A DNA stretch of 30,793 nt from Caryophanales bacterium UBA7029 (GCA_002494205.1 DLBE01000017.1:1-30793); one strand, 5' to 3'. Counted from the first letter of the stretch, positions 8,219 through 16,054 are shown. Translations and numbers: made by a program. The notes: a model not told the origin generated them from the sequence alone.

Positions 8219-9434
8219 CTAAGAAATTACCTCCTTCTTTAAGTGCTTCAACTAAAGCATCCACATCTTCTTTTGTGCTATAAAAATATAGTGACGCTCT
8301 AACAGTAGCAATTTCATTTATTTGATGATGCAAAAGCTTAGCACAATGGTTTCCGCTTCTACACGCGATTCCTTTTGAATTTAATAATGTTCCTAAATCT
8401 TGAGCAAATACACCTTTGACATTAAAAGTAATAATTCCAGCTTCAGCATTTTCGTTATAAATTACAATATCTTTGACTTCTTTCATTCTTTTGATGGCGT
8501 ATGCTCTTAATTCAGACTCGTATTTTGTAATATTCTCAAGGCCAATTTTCTCTAAATATTTTATAGCCGCATGTAGACCATAAATCCCAGCAATATTTTT
8601 CGTTCCGGCTTCTAATTTTTGTGGTGCTTTATGATAAACAATTTCACCATCTAATTTGAAAGTTTCGTTCATGCCTCCTCCAAGGATAATTGGCTCTGTT
8701 TCTGCTAATAATTCTTTTCTACCAAAAAGTACGCCAATTCCAGTAGGAGAAAGCATCTTATGACCAGAAAAAGCTAGGAAATCCACGGAATTTTGCTTAA
8801 CATCAGTCTTTTGATGAGGGACTGATTGAGCACCATCACACACAACTAAAATACCTTTTTCATGAGCTAAATCACAAATAGGTTTAAGGTCTACAAAATA
8901 ACCCAAAACATTAGTTACATTTGCAACAGAAATAACCTTTGTTTTTTCAGTTATTGCTTTAGATACATTTTCAAGCGTTAATCTGCCTTCTTTTGTTAGT
9001 TCAATATACTTAACTTTTATACCAATTCGCTTTTGAAGTTCAAACCAAGGCAAAACATTAGATGCATGTTCTGCAACTGTAATTAAAACTTCATCATCTT
9101 TCTTCAAATGATTAGCGAAATAACCAAAGACAACTAAATTTAAAGCTTCTGTATCTCCTGAAGTAAAAACAATTTCATTAGGATCAGCATTTATGAATTT
9201 AGCGACTGCTTTTCTTGTTTCTAAAATTTCTTGGTCTACTTGATACATTGTATCATAATCGCCACGACCAGAATTTGAGGATGTATGAGAATAATACATA
9301 TTCTCGGCATCAATTACGCATTGAGGCTTAAATGTTGTTGAAGCATTATCTAAAAATACTAAGTTATGTCCTTGCATCTTAGTCTTATTTATAAACATTG
9401 GGAAATCTTTTCTAATTAAATAAGGATCAAACAT
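8202..9434 (-). CDS. sufS: Cysteine desulfurase SufS
   Basis: SufS is a PLP-dependent enzyme that removes sulfur from L-cysteine as a persulfide and gives it to SufU. The PLP lysine is Lys226 in FSGHKMLSPTG, and the catalytic cysteine is Cys364 in R-S-G-N-H-C. The PLP-binding GDTEALNLV and CDGAQS motifs are present. At 410 residues it is full length for group II desulfurases. Its start overlaps the sufD stop by one base (TAATG). Confidence 0.97.
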   Translation of the reverse strand: MFDPYLIRKDFPMFINKTKMQGHNLVFLDNASTTFKPQCVIDAENMYYSHTSSNSGRGDYDTMYQVDQEILETRKAVAKFINADPNEIVFTSGDTEALNLVVFGYFANHLKKDDEVLITVAEHASNVLPWFELQKRIGIKVKYIELTKEGRLTLENVSKAITEKTKVISVANVTNVLGYFVDLKPICDLAHEKGILVVCDGAQSVPHQKTDVKQNSVDFLAFSGHKMLSPTGIGVLFGRKELLAETEPIILGGGMNETFKLDGEIVYHKAPQKLEAGTKNIAGIYGLHAAIKYLEKIGLENITKYESELRAYAIKRMKEVKDIVIYNENAEAGIITFNVKGVFAQDLGTLLNSKGIACRSGNHCAKLLHHQINEIATVRASLYFYSTKEDVDALVEALKEGGNFLDAYFA

Positions 9435-10141
9435 TACATTGCCTCCTTAAGTGCATTTTCAATCATAGATTGAGTCTTTTCTGAAAACTCTTTTGATACA
9501 GGTTTTAAATAACCTAATGTAATTAATAATCTTGCTTCATCATACGTAAGTCCGCGTGACATTAAATAGAACATATGGTCAGAATTAAGTTGTCCTACAA
9601 CCGCACCATGGCTTGCTTGCACTTCGTTCTCGTCGATTTTCAAAATCGGCGAGGCAACACCTTGAGCATCTTTATCGAAAACAATAATTTTTGCATTTTG
9701 TTTTGCGTTAGAACCTTTAGCTCCTTCAACAATATGGGAAACTCCGGAAAATATGATTTTGGAGCTATCTCTAGCAACGCCATAATTGTTCATAATTGAA
9801 GTTGTTTTGCCTGCCAAATGTTTGAAAGAAATATCAAATTCTTTTTGATCATTTTTGTTTGATAAAGTTGCTAATTGCCACTCACAATAAGCGCCTTCTT
9901 CTACTAAATCGATTTGACTTTTAACTTTTGCAAAATTCTTGGAAAAATCCGCAAAAATCACGGAAATTCCCGCATTTTTTCCAACTTTTCCACAAATTTT
10001 AATGTGACTATTTTCACCAAAATTAGCAAGCTTTAAAAGCAAATTTGAACCTTCTTGCAGCTCGATATTTAAATCAGAAAAATCAGTATACTCAAGTACA
10101 CGTTTTTCATTTTTCTTTAAACAAATACAACTACTGTCCAT
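9434..10141 (-). CDS. sufD: Fe-S assembly scaffold protein SufD, shortened form
   Basis: SufD pairs with SufB in the SufBC2D complex. The C-terminal half is clear: KIDENEVQASHGAVVGQL followed by HMFYLMSRGLTYDEARLLI near residues 169-210 is the SufD/SufB core signature, with the conserved histidine of SHGA. The protein is only 235 residues, whereas SufD is usually about 400 or more; most of the N-terminal helical domain is missing. The start is fixed by the TAATG overlap with sufC, and I see no displaced N-terminal piece upstream, so it looks like a natural minimal form and not a broken gene. Confidence 0.9.
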   Translation of the reverse strand: MDSSCICLKKNEKRVLEYTDFSDLNIELQEGSNLLLKLANFGENSHIKICGKVGKNAGISVIFADFSKNFAKVKSQIDLVEEGAYCEWQLATLSNKNDQKEFDISFKHLAGKTTSIMNNYGVARDSSKIIFSGVSHIVEGAKGSNAKQNAKIIVFDKDAQGVASPILKIDENEVQASHGAVVGQLNSDHMFYLMSRGLTYDEARLLITLGYLKPVSKEFSEKTQSMIENALKEAM

Positions 10142-10956
10142 TATTTACCTTTTAATGCTTCTTTTGTAGCACATGTTCCAATTGAAATAGAGTTCATAGA
10201 TTCATCATCTTTGAATTCAATTCCTTCTTTCTTGAGCCATTCATAACCTTGTTCATCAATTTTCTTAATTAATGACTTATCTCCAATTTTGGCAATCTTT
10301 CCGTTTACAAGAACGACAGCTTTGTCAATGCGAATCAAGTCATAAAGTTTTGCGTAATGAGAAACAATTAAAAATCCGCGTTTCTCTTGTTCTTCTTTAA
10401 TTACATTTGCAACAATCTGAATTGCATCAACATCCAAACCAGAATCTATTTCATCTAACATAACGATGTCAGGATTAAGAACTAACATTTGAAGAATTTC
10501 GTTTTTCTTCTTTTCACCACCAGAAAATCCTTCATTTAAATTACGAGTGGACATTTCAAATGGAATATGTACTTTTTTATACGCATTATCCATTAATTTG
10601 TAAAATTCAAATAATGATACTGGTTTTTCTTTATGGGCGTTTAAGGCAGACTTCAAAAAGTCAGAATTATTGACACCAGGAACTTCGCTTGGATATTGCA
10701 TTCCTAAGAAAAGTCCTAATTTTGATCTCTCATCTACACTTAATTTTGTGATGTCTTTATCATCTAACCAAATATTACCACTTTTAATAGTGTAATTTGG
10801 GTTTCCCATAATAGTCTGTAAAAGGGTTGATTTTCCGTTACCATTTGGGCCTAATAAGGCAACGGTTTCGTCACTTGAAAATTCGATACTTAATCCTTTT
10901 AGGATTTCTTTATCGTTTACTGATACAAATAAGTTCTCAATTTTTAGCTTTGACAT
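10141..10956 (-). CDS. sufC: Fe-S assembly ATPase SufC
   Basis: SufC is the soluble ABC-type ATPase that drives conformational changes of SufB and SufD. Walker A GPNGNGKS is at residues 36-43, the signature is FSGGEKKKNEIL, and Walker B is PDIVMLDEIDSGLDVDA; the SufC-type LGMQYPSEVPG is also present. The C-terminus runs about 15-20 residues past the usual end (DESMNSISIGTCATKEALKGK). It is the first gene of the suf-mnmG-rsmG operon, with a promoter directly upstream. Confidence 0.97.
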   Translation of the reverse strand: MSKLKIENLFVSVNDKEILKGLSIEFSSDETVALLGPNGNGKSTLLQTIMGNPNYTIKSGNIWLDDKDITKLSVDERSKLGLFLGMQYPSEVPGVNNSDFLKSALNAHKEKPVSLFEFYKLMDNAYKKVHIPFEMSTRNLNEGFSGGEKKKNEILQMLVLNPDIVMLDEIDSGLDVDAIQIVANVIKEEQEKRGFLIVSHYAKLYDLIRIDKAVVLVNGKIAKIGDKSLIKKIDEQGYEWLKKEGIEFKDDESMNSISIGTCATKEALKGK

Positions 10957-10988
10957 AGGCTCAATTCTCCCTTACAGAACGCTACTAT

Positions 10989-11016
10989 TTTATATATAGA
11001 AAAGAGGTCAAATCAA
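10989..11016 (-). promoter_or_regulatory. Promoter of the suf-mnmG-rsmG operon
   Basis: The minus strand has TTGATT (11011-11016), 16 bases, then TATAAA (10989-10994). It is the only promoter-like pair in the divergent gap before sufC, which is preceded by GGGAGA. Confidence 0.5.
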
Positions 11017-11090
11017 ATGAAATGATAAAAAATTATTCAAAAACGTTGTTTTTGCAGTAATTTCATAAACAACCTAAATCGTTTACCACT

Positions 11091-11154
11091 ATAGACAAGT
11101 CTATGTATTTTTCGAAAAATCTTTGTTGTATTTATACATACAAGAGAATATAAT
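11091..11154 (+). promoter_or_regulatory. Promoter of the lipoprotein operon with an upstream dyad
   Basis: A perfect TATAAT (11149-11154) has a poor -35 box, TTGTAT, 17 bases upstream (11126-11131). Further upstream ATAGAC-AA-GTCTAT (11091-11104) is a 6+6 inverted repeat, a possible regulator site. AAGGAGGC precedes the gene start. Confidence 0.5.
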
Positions 11155-11189
11155 TTTACTCGCATTATTGAAAAGGAGGCTAAGTCAAT

Positions 11190-13115
11190 ATGAAGAAATC
11201 TAAACTATCTCTTGGTATGATTGCTTGCTTGCTCTCAGTCGGTTCACTTGCCGGTTGTGATCCAGTAAAGTCTTCAGACAAAGGATATTTATTGTCTTAC
11301 ACTGTTGATGGAACCACCACATATAAAGTTGCGGATGATATTCTTAAAGAATACTATGACGATTCTGACAAATATCAAGCTATTTTTGATGCTATCTTCA
11401 AAGTTATCAAAAGGAATTACTTTAGTGTAGATCGTGGTACAAAAAAATATAACGGCGTAACAATTAAATTAGGTAAACCACAAATGACTAAAATTAATGC
11501 GGAGGCTGATAAAAAGGTTGCTATTGATAAGCAAACTGCAGAAGACAACGCCGACGCAAATGGCACAAGATACAAAAAGGAATTCGATGCAATTCTTTCG
11601 GAAAACGGTGTCAAAACAGAAGAAGAATTACACGCAAAATATGTTGGAGAAATTCAAGAAGAAACTTTCGACGAGAACTTCTATACATATTTCGTTGATG
11701 AAATGAGAGGAGACAATGCACCTTACAAAGTTAATCTCAAAACTCTTGGTAAAGACTTTGTTTGGGATGGCTATTTAAAGGATCAACATCCTTACCATAT
11801 GTCACATCTCATGATTGAACTCGCTGATAAGAGCGACACAAATTATGCCGATGGCACAATTTCTGAAGACAATGCTAAAAACCTTTATACAGCAGTAAAG
11901 GAATTAAAGGATGCAAGTTCATTCCAACTTGCTGCTTATTCTTTAAGTGATGATGAAAGTTCACGTGCTAAATATGGTGATTTAGGCATCATGGATTATG
12001 ACACAGGATTTATTAACGAATTCAAACTTGGCATTTATGCTTATGAACAATTCTATTTAGGTAAAGATGCTTCTGGCAAAGCTATTGATGCATCTTCATT
12101 TAGTGAGAAATACATTGATGCTGTTAATGAGTTATTCAATTTTGCTGATGATCATGCAGCACATGTTCCAACTGTTCCTTATTCAGTTTTCGAAGAACTT
12201 AACAGCTATTCTGAAGCAGAAACTGACGAAAACAGTAAACCTGTTATTGAAGGAGCAGATCTCGTTTTCCCAAGAAATGTTATCTATAACAAGTATTTAA
12301 ATAGACATGCTGTTTTCTTTGTTGAAGGTGCTGATAATAATGAAGATACAAATGGTAACTTCAGAACAGTTTCATTCAATGGCGAAGAAAAAGTTGTACT
12401 TTGTGCAGATGATGATCCAACAAAACCTATCGTTTGTGTTCGTGGAAGCTCACAAGGAAAACAAGAAATTCACTTTATGGTAGTCAATCGTTCACCATTA
12501 TCAACCTATGAAGTTGAAGATAAAGATTACTACAACACATATTATTATTCGCAAGATATGTACCCACACAAAGCTGATGGTACAAAATTAGACACATACA
12601 CCAACTTTGTTGGTGATGAAAGAGATGATTCAGAACCAAGAGCTCAAGAAATTGCCTCAAAATTCAAATCTTTTGATTCTGATAAACTCAATAAGTACAT
12701 CTTCCTTAAATTCATGAATGTCGAAAAACTTACTTTCGAAAAAGATTGTAAAGAAATTGAAAAAGCTCTTATGAACTGGATTCTTACATCTGTCGAAAAG
12801 AAAGAAAATGAAAAATCAGAAAATTGGAAGAAGACTTGGAATGAATATCTCGACAAATTAAGTAGAGAAAACGCTGAACGTAAAAAACTTATTCCTCAAG
12901 CATGTAAGTACGTTTTTAGTAAAGCCAATGAAGACCTTAAACTAGACGAAGTTTATCCATATGCTAACCTTACAGCTGAAGAAATAAGTGAAATTGAAAC
13001 TCTCGCAGCTGAAATTATTGAAATGGATGTAAAAACATACTGGGAAACAACCAAAACTTCAGATGCGTTTAAGAAGGAAGGAGGTCTCTTCAACGATGGA
13101 AAAGCACACATCTAA
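11190..13115 (+). CDS. Secreted lipoprotein with a parvulin-like (PrsA-type) foldase domain
   Basis: The N-terminus is a lipoprotein signal with lipobox L-A-G-C (Cys23), followed by D-P-V. Residues about 201-290 resemble a PpiC/parvulin prolyl isomerase: HMSHLMIEL, then a helix, then FQLAAYSLSDDESSRAKYGDLGIMDYDTGFINEF, matching the family pattern H-I-L-V, S-x-D, G-G-D-L-G, F. This suggests an extracellular, membrane-tethered folding factor for secreted proteins, like Bacillus PrsA. At 641 residues it is twice the PrsA length; the C-terminal 350 residues, rich in charged residues, are not recognised. The gene overlaps the next lipoprotein gene by 20 bases. Confidence 0.85.
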   Translation: MKKSKLSLGMIACLLSVGSLAGCDPVKSSDKGYLLSYTVDGTTTYKVADDILKEYYDDSDKYQAIFDAIFKVIKRNYFSVDRGTKKYNGVTIKLGKPQMTKINAEADKKVAIDKQTAEDNADANGTRYKKEFDAILSENGVKTEEELHAKYVGEIQEETFDENFYTYFVDEMRGDNAPYKVNLKTLGKDFVWDGYLKDQHPYHMSHLMIELADKSDTNYADGTISEDNAKNLYTAVKELKDASSFQLAAYSLSDDESSRAKYGDLGIMDYDTGFINEFKLGIYAYEQFYLGKDASGKAIDASSFSEKYIDAVNELFNFADDHAAHVPTVPYSVFEELNSYSEAETDENSKPVIEGADLVFPRNVIYNKYLNRHAVFFVEGADNNEDTNGNFRTVSFNGEEKVVLCADDDPTKPIVCVRGSSQGKQEIHFMVVNRSPLSTYEVEDKDYYNTYYYSQDMYPHKADGTKLDTYTNFVGDERDDSEPRAQEIASKFKSFDSDKLNKYIFLKFMNVEKLTFEKDCKEIEKALMNWILTSVEKKENEKSENWKKTWNEYLDKLSRENAERKKLIPQACKYVFSKANEDLKLDEVYPYANLTAEEISEIETLAAEIIEMDVKTYWETTKTSDAFKKEGGLFNDGKAHI

Positions 13116-14904
13116 AAAATTATTCGCGGGTTTACTCGCATTATCTGCAGGTTTCATCCTTGCCTCATGCGACCCTGTTTCCTCAGTTCCAACAAACTAC
13201 AATAACCCAATTGTTTCATCTACTGATGGAAAAGTTGATATTGATGAGAATAAGATTGGAACAATCTATGACGCAGTTTCATCTGAAAAGAACGCTAAGA
13301 TTATCAACGATATCTTAGAAGAAATCTGTGAAAAGAAATTTGGCTCATATAAAGAATTCAAGAAAGCCTCTGATGGTTCTGATGCAGACAAAAAAGCTTT
13401 CACAAATAAATACACCAAATATTTTGGTAAAGGTGAAGTTGCAAAGAGAAGATTTACTCAATTTGAACAAGATGTTAACGAAAGAATTTCAGAATATTTC
13501 TACAACGAAATTACAAATTCATCATATCAAGATGAAGAAGGTAGATTCGATGAAGAAAAATTCTATAACGCTAAACGTTATGAATTATATGATCTTGATA
13601 AAGTTACTTATGCTGACGAAGATGAGAAACTTACAAAATTTGATAGAAGATTCGTTGATAACACCATCCAAAAGAGCGAAGCTTACTCACATTTAAAACA
13701 AAAAGAACAATACGAGAAGACATCTGATCGTGGTTATATTAAAGAGAAAGTCTATCCAGACATTCTCAAAGATAAATTAGTCGAAGACTACGTTTATCGT
13801 GAAAATACAAACTCACTCGGACGTGCTTATGCTCGTAAAGTTAATATGGTTAAACTTCCTTACGAAGGCAAAGACTCATTCGTAAGAGATATCTCAGCAA
13901 AATTTGCTGAACTCCATATTGAGGGTAATGAAACAGAAATTACCGAAATTAAATTCGAACACCTTGTAAATGCTTATAAAGGTTTCGCTCCACATGTTCC
14001 AACTAAGGCAGAGCCAAACTTAATCTCACAATTATCAACTACTGAAGCTGCATTAATTAGTGGTTTTGCTGATCACAATGAAACAATTGAAGTAAAAGCT
14101 GCAGATGCTGCTCATTACAAATATCTTGATATTGTACTTGTCCCAGCAGGTAACTATTACGTCAAAACTAAACTTGGTAAAGTTTTAAAAGATTATCAAC
14201 TTGCTATTGCAGGCGAAGATGCTGGTCGTTTCCCAACTCCAGAACAAAAAACTGCATTAGAATCATTCACAGGCGAAGGAAAATCTAAAGAATATGGATT
14301 ATTCCAAAAAATTCTTTCTATTATGAAAGAAGACTACACAACTGATGGATGGCACGTTAAAGCTAACGGTCTTAGCGACCTCCCAAGTGCATTAAAAGAT
14401 CGTATATTCAACATCCGTGTTGCAAGTTCAATTGATGATCCATCACAACTTGTCGCAGAATCAAAAACTGCGGGCACAATCGGACAATGGATGTATCAAG
14501 CTGATGCTGAAGGAAATCCAGATACAACTAAACCATTATCAAGACTTCCTTATTTAAGAAAGATTAATGGTCGTAAGTTTGTTATTCCTGCAAAACCATC
14601 ATACAAAGTTCAACCTCAAAACTATGTTTATGACGATGTTTCAGGTAAATCTGTTACCATTTGCCAAGTTCTTGAAGCTCCATCAACCGCTAAACTTAAT
14701 CCAGATGTTAAAACAGTTTACGATGATGCAACAAAAGAACTCTTATCAAGACAAATCGCAAAAGTCCTTGGTACAAAAGATTCTTATATTAAAGATGCTT
14801 ACACCGAAGTGCTTAACAAGTACGAATTCGCATTCTATGATAGTTCATTATATGACTACCTCAAGAGCGAATATCCAGATTTAGACATCTTTGATGAGGA
14901 TTAA
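13096..14904 (+). CDS. Second secreted lipoprotein of the foldase pair
   Basis: I place the start at ATG 13096 because it opens a good lipoprotein signal (basic MEKHTSKK, hydrophobic core, lipobox L-A-S-C at Cys25, again followed by D-P-V) and has GGAAGGAGG about 12 bases upstream. That gives 602 residues. The protein is probably a paralogue or partner of the preceding lipoprotein: both have charged, helical SurA/PrsA-like N-terminal regions. I cannot see a convincing parvulin signature here, so it may be a chaperone-only form. The 20-base overlap implies coupled translation. A GC-rich hairpin follows. Confidence 0.85.
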   Translation: MEKHTSKKLFAGLLALSAGFILASCDPVSSVPTNYNNPIVSSTDGKVDIDENKIGTIYDAVSSEKNAKIINDILEEICEKKFGSYKEFKKASDGSDADKKAFTNKYTKYFGKGEVAKRRFTQFEQDVNERISEYFYNEITNSSYQDEEGRFDEEKFYNAKRYELYDLDKVTYADEDEKLTKFDRRFVDNTIQKSEAYSHLKQKEQYEKTSDRGYIKEKVYPDILKDKLVEDYVYRENTNSLGRAYARKVNMVKLPYEGKDSFVRDISAKFAELHIEGNETEITEIKFEHLVNAYKGFAPHVPTKAEPNLISQLSTTEAALISGFADHNETIEVKAADAAHYKYLDIVLVPAGNYYVKTKLGKVLKDYQLAIAGEDAGRFPTPEQKTALESFTGEGKSKEYGLFQKILSIMKEDYTTDGWHVKANGLSDLPSALKDRIFNIRVASSIDDPSQLVAESKTAGTIGQWMYQADAEGNPDTTKPLSRLPYLRKINGRKFVIPAKPSYKVQPQNYVYDDVSGKSVTICQVLEAPSTAKLNPDVKTVYDDATKELLSRQIAKVLGTKDSYIKDAYTEVLNKYEFAFYDSSLYDYLKSEYPDLDIFDED

Positions 14905-14918
14905 AAACAATTAATCAT

Positions 14919-14944
14919 AGGGAGGCGACTGCGCCTCCCTTTAT
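14919..14944 (+). terminator. Hairpin terminator after the lipoprotein operon
   Basis: AGGGAGGC/GCCTCCCT is an 8-bp perfect stem with a six-base loop, followed by TTTATT. The U-run is short, so some readthrough into the HIT gene 22 bases downstream is likely. Confidence 0.7.
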
Positions 14945-14961
14945 TATAGGAGTTATTAATT

Positions 14962-15384
14962 ATGGAAAATAAAGATTGTATATTTTGTAAAATTGCCGAA
15001 GGAATTATTCCTTCACATAAAGTTTATGAAGATGATGATGTCTTAGCATTTCTAGACATTTCACAAGTTACTCCTGGCCATACACTTGTAATTTCAAAAA
15101 AGCACTACTCCAATTTCTTAACTACCGAAAAAGATGTAATGCACAAGGTTATGGATGTCGCCCAACGTATAGGACAGGCCCAAATTTCGATTTTAGGGGC
15201 AAAAGGAGTCAATATTTTAACGAATGTGAATAAAGAGGCAGGCCAGAGTGTTTTCCACTTCCACGTGCACGTTATTCCGCGTTATATTAGAGACGAAGGA
15301 TTCCGTATCGAAATGAAAGAGAATAATAAACTCTCTGAATTATCTCTTCCAGCGATTGCAGACGAGATTAAAAAAGCTATATAA
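14962..15384 (+). CDS. HIT family nucleotide hydrolase
   Basis: HIT proteins hydrolyse nucleotidyl phosphoramidates and dinucleotide polyphosphates. The catalytic H-x-H-x-H is at His99, His101 and His103 (FHFHVHVIPR). The N-terminal C-x2-C (Cys6, Cys9) in DCIFCKIAEG is typical of the zinc-binding Hit/Hint-like Firmicutes form. The length of 140 residues is usual. AGGAG lies 10 bases upstream. In Bacillus the homologous hit gene lies near prsA, which fits its position behind the foldase lipoproteins. The only visible terminator downstream is the hairpin of the first small RNA unit. Confidence 0.95.
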   Translation: MENKDCIFCKIAEGIIPSHKVYEDDDVLAFLDISQVTPGHTLVISKKHYSNFLTTEKDVMHKVMDVAQRIGQAQISILGAKGVNILTNVNKEAGQSVFHFHVHVIPRYIRDEGFRIEMKENNKLSELSLPAIADEIKKAI

Positions 15385-15413
15385 ATCTTAATAAAAAAGA
15401 ATAATAAATATCA

Positions 15414-15442
15414 TTGTCAGATAAATTAAATTTCTTTTTAAT
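15414..15442 (+). promoter_or_regulatory. Promoter of small RNA unit 1
   Basis: TTGTCA (15414-15419), exactly 17 bases, TTTAAT (15437-15442). The predicted start falls near 15449, directly at the foot of the RNA stem. Confidence 0.7.
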
Positions 15443-15448
15443 ATAACT

Positions 15449-15499
15449 ACCGTCACCGGTACTTAGTGCTGAATAGGCCAATCGGGGCGGCTTTTATTT
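15449..15499 (+). ncRNA. Small structured RNA unit 1 (unknown family)
   Basis: The RNA would fold into an outer stem CCGUC/GGCGG (15450-15454 with 15486-15490), one bulged A (15455), a second stem CCGGU/AUCGG (15456-15460 with 15481-15485), and a 20-base apical part with GC/GC closing near UAGG. CUUUUAUUU follows, so the molecule carries its own terminator. Units 2 and 3 share the CCGGU/AUCGG stem and the apical pattern A-Y-N-U-R-G-N-G-C...U-A-G-G, while the outer stem differs in sequence but keeps pairing. It could also end the HIT transcript. Confidence 0.7.
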
Positions 15500-15507
15500 A
15501 CAAAGAA

Positions 15508-15536
15508 TTGACAGTTTGTTTATTTTATTTTGAAAT
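15508..15536 (+). promoter_or_regulatory. Promoter of small RNA unit 2
   Basis: A consensus TTGACA (15508-15513) is followed by exactly 17 bases and TGAAAT (15531-15536, four of six matches). The RNA stem begins seven bases later. Confidence 0.6.
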
Positions 15537-15542
15537 AATATC

Positions 15543-15586
15543 AATAACCGGTATGTAGTGCCTTTAGGTAGATCGGTTATTTTTTA
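15543..15586 (+). ncRNA. Small structured RNA unit 2 (unknown family)
   Basis: A continuous 10-bp stem pairs 15543-15552 with 15572-15581. Here the A that is bulged in units 1 and 3 is paired with U. The apical 19 bases carry the shared GUGC and UUAGG and can form UGCC/GGUA. The stem runs into UUUUU, giving a terminator. The outer pairs are all A-U, in contrast to the GC-rich outer stems of units 1 and 3, so pairing is conserved although sequence is not. Confidence 0.7.
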
Positions 15587-15589
15587 ATG

Positions 15590-15618
15590 TTGACATTTAA
15601 GTTAAGTTAATATTTAAT
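15590..15618 (+). promoter_or_regulatory. Promoter of small RNA unit 3
   Basis: TTGACA (15590-15595), exactly 17 bases, TTTAAT (15613-15618, five of six matches). The -35 box begins only four bases after the unit 2 U-run. It is the strongest of the three promoters. Confidence 0.75.
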
Positions 15619-15624
15619 ATTTAC

Positions 15625-15673
15625 AACGCCACCGGTACGTGGAGCTCATTAGGCTCATCGGGGCGTTTTTTTA
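15625..15673 (+). ncRNA. Small structured RNA unit 3 (unknown family)
   Basis: The outer stem AACGCC/GGCGUU (15625-15630 with 15662-15667) is followed by a bulged A (15631), CCGGU/AUCGG (15632-15636 with 15657-15661), and an apical GAGC/GCUC hairpin (15642-15645 with 15653-15656) whose loop ends in UUAG. A run of seven Ts ends it. Its 3' half, 15655-15673, is antisense to the last codons and stop of the opposing gene. Confidence 0.72.
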
Positions 15674-16054
15674 TTACTTAGTGATGGACTTTTTTCAGGA
15701 TTTCTTCTAGAAATTTTATTTATTATATCGGCATCACATAAATTCAAAGATAAGTCAGCGAGATGTTTCCCAATATCTTTTCTTTTGCAAAGCATTGGAC
15801 GACTTCTCGCATATGAATTTTTAACTTTGTTATCAATTGCCTTGTTTAACAATATGATATGTTTAATGCCTCTTTTAAATTTTGGAGTTTCCCCTGGTTT
15901 ATCACTATCAAATCTAATTACTAAATATCTATTATTCAGATCATCTTTTTTTTATTACAAGACCAGGATGACCGCTTTTACTTTTGTCGTGAATAAAATA
16001 AAATTCACCGACTTCAATAACTTTAACTTGAGAAGTAGAAGAAGATTTGGACAT
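15655..16054 (-). pseudogene. Frameshifted orphan gene, possibly MazF/PemK-like toxin
   Basis: The start ATG (16052-16054) has a strong AGGAGGG site seven bases upstream. The first frame gives 37 residues (with VGEFYFIHD and GHPGLVI) and stops at 15941, just after a run of eight As (15946-15953 on the minus strand). Removing one A restores a single 132-residue protein that continues DDLNNRYLVIRFDSD and ends at 15655. The G-E-x-Y-F-I then G-H-P-G-L-V-I pattern is reminiscent of the MazF/PemK barrel start, but this is a weak resemblance. The final K-K-T-P-R codons are the complement of RNA unit 3's terminator. It may be a pseudogene, a sequencing error in a homopolymer, or a gene using slippage at A8. 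Confidence 0.6.

Noticed and set aside
15440..15673. CRISPR array
   Set aside because: The three units are related but not identical, each is a hairpin with a promoter and U-run, there are no uniform spacers, and no cas gene is nearby.
15440..15673. Three simple tandem terminators for the HIT gene
   Set aside because: Each hairpin is preceded by its own -35/-10 pair at exact 17-base spacing, and the apical loops are conserved, which plain terminators do not need. Unit 1 may still terminate the HIT transcript.
15941..15943. TGA read as tryptophan (Mycoplasma code) to explain the broken gene
   Set aside because: Genes in the window use TGG for tryptophan, and in that frame a TAA follows two codons later anyway.
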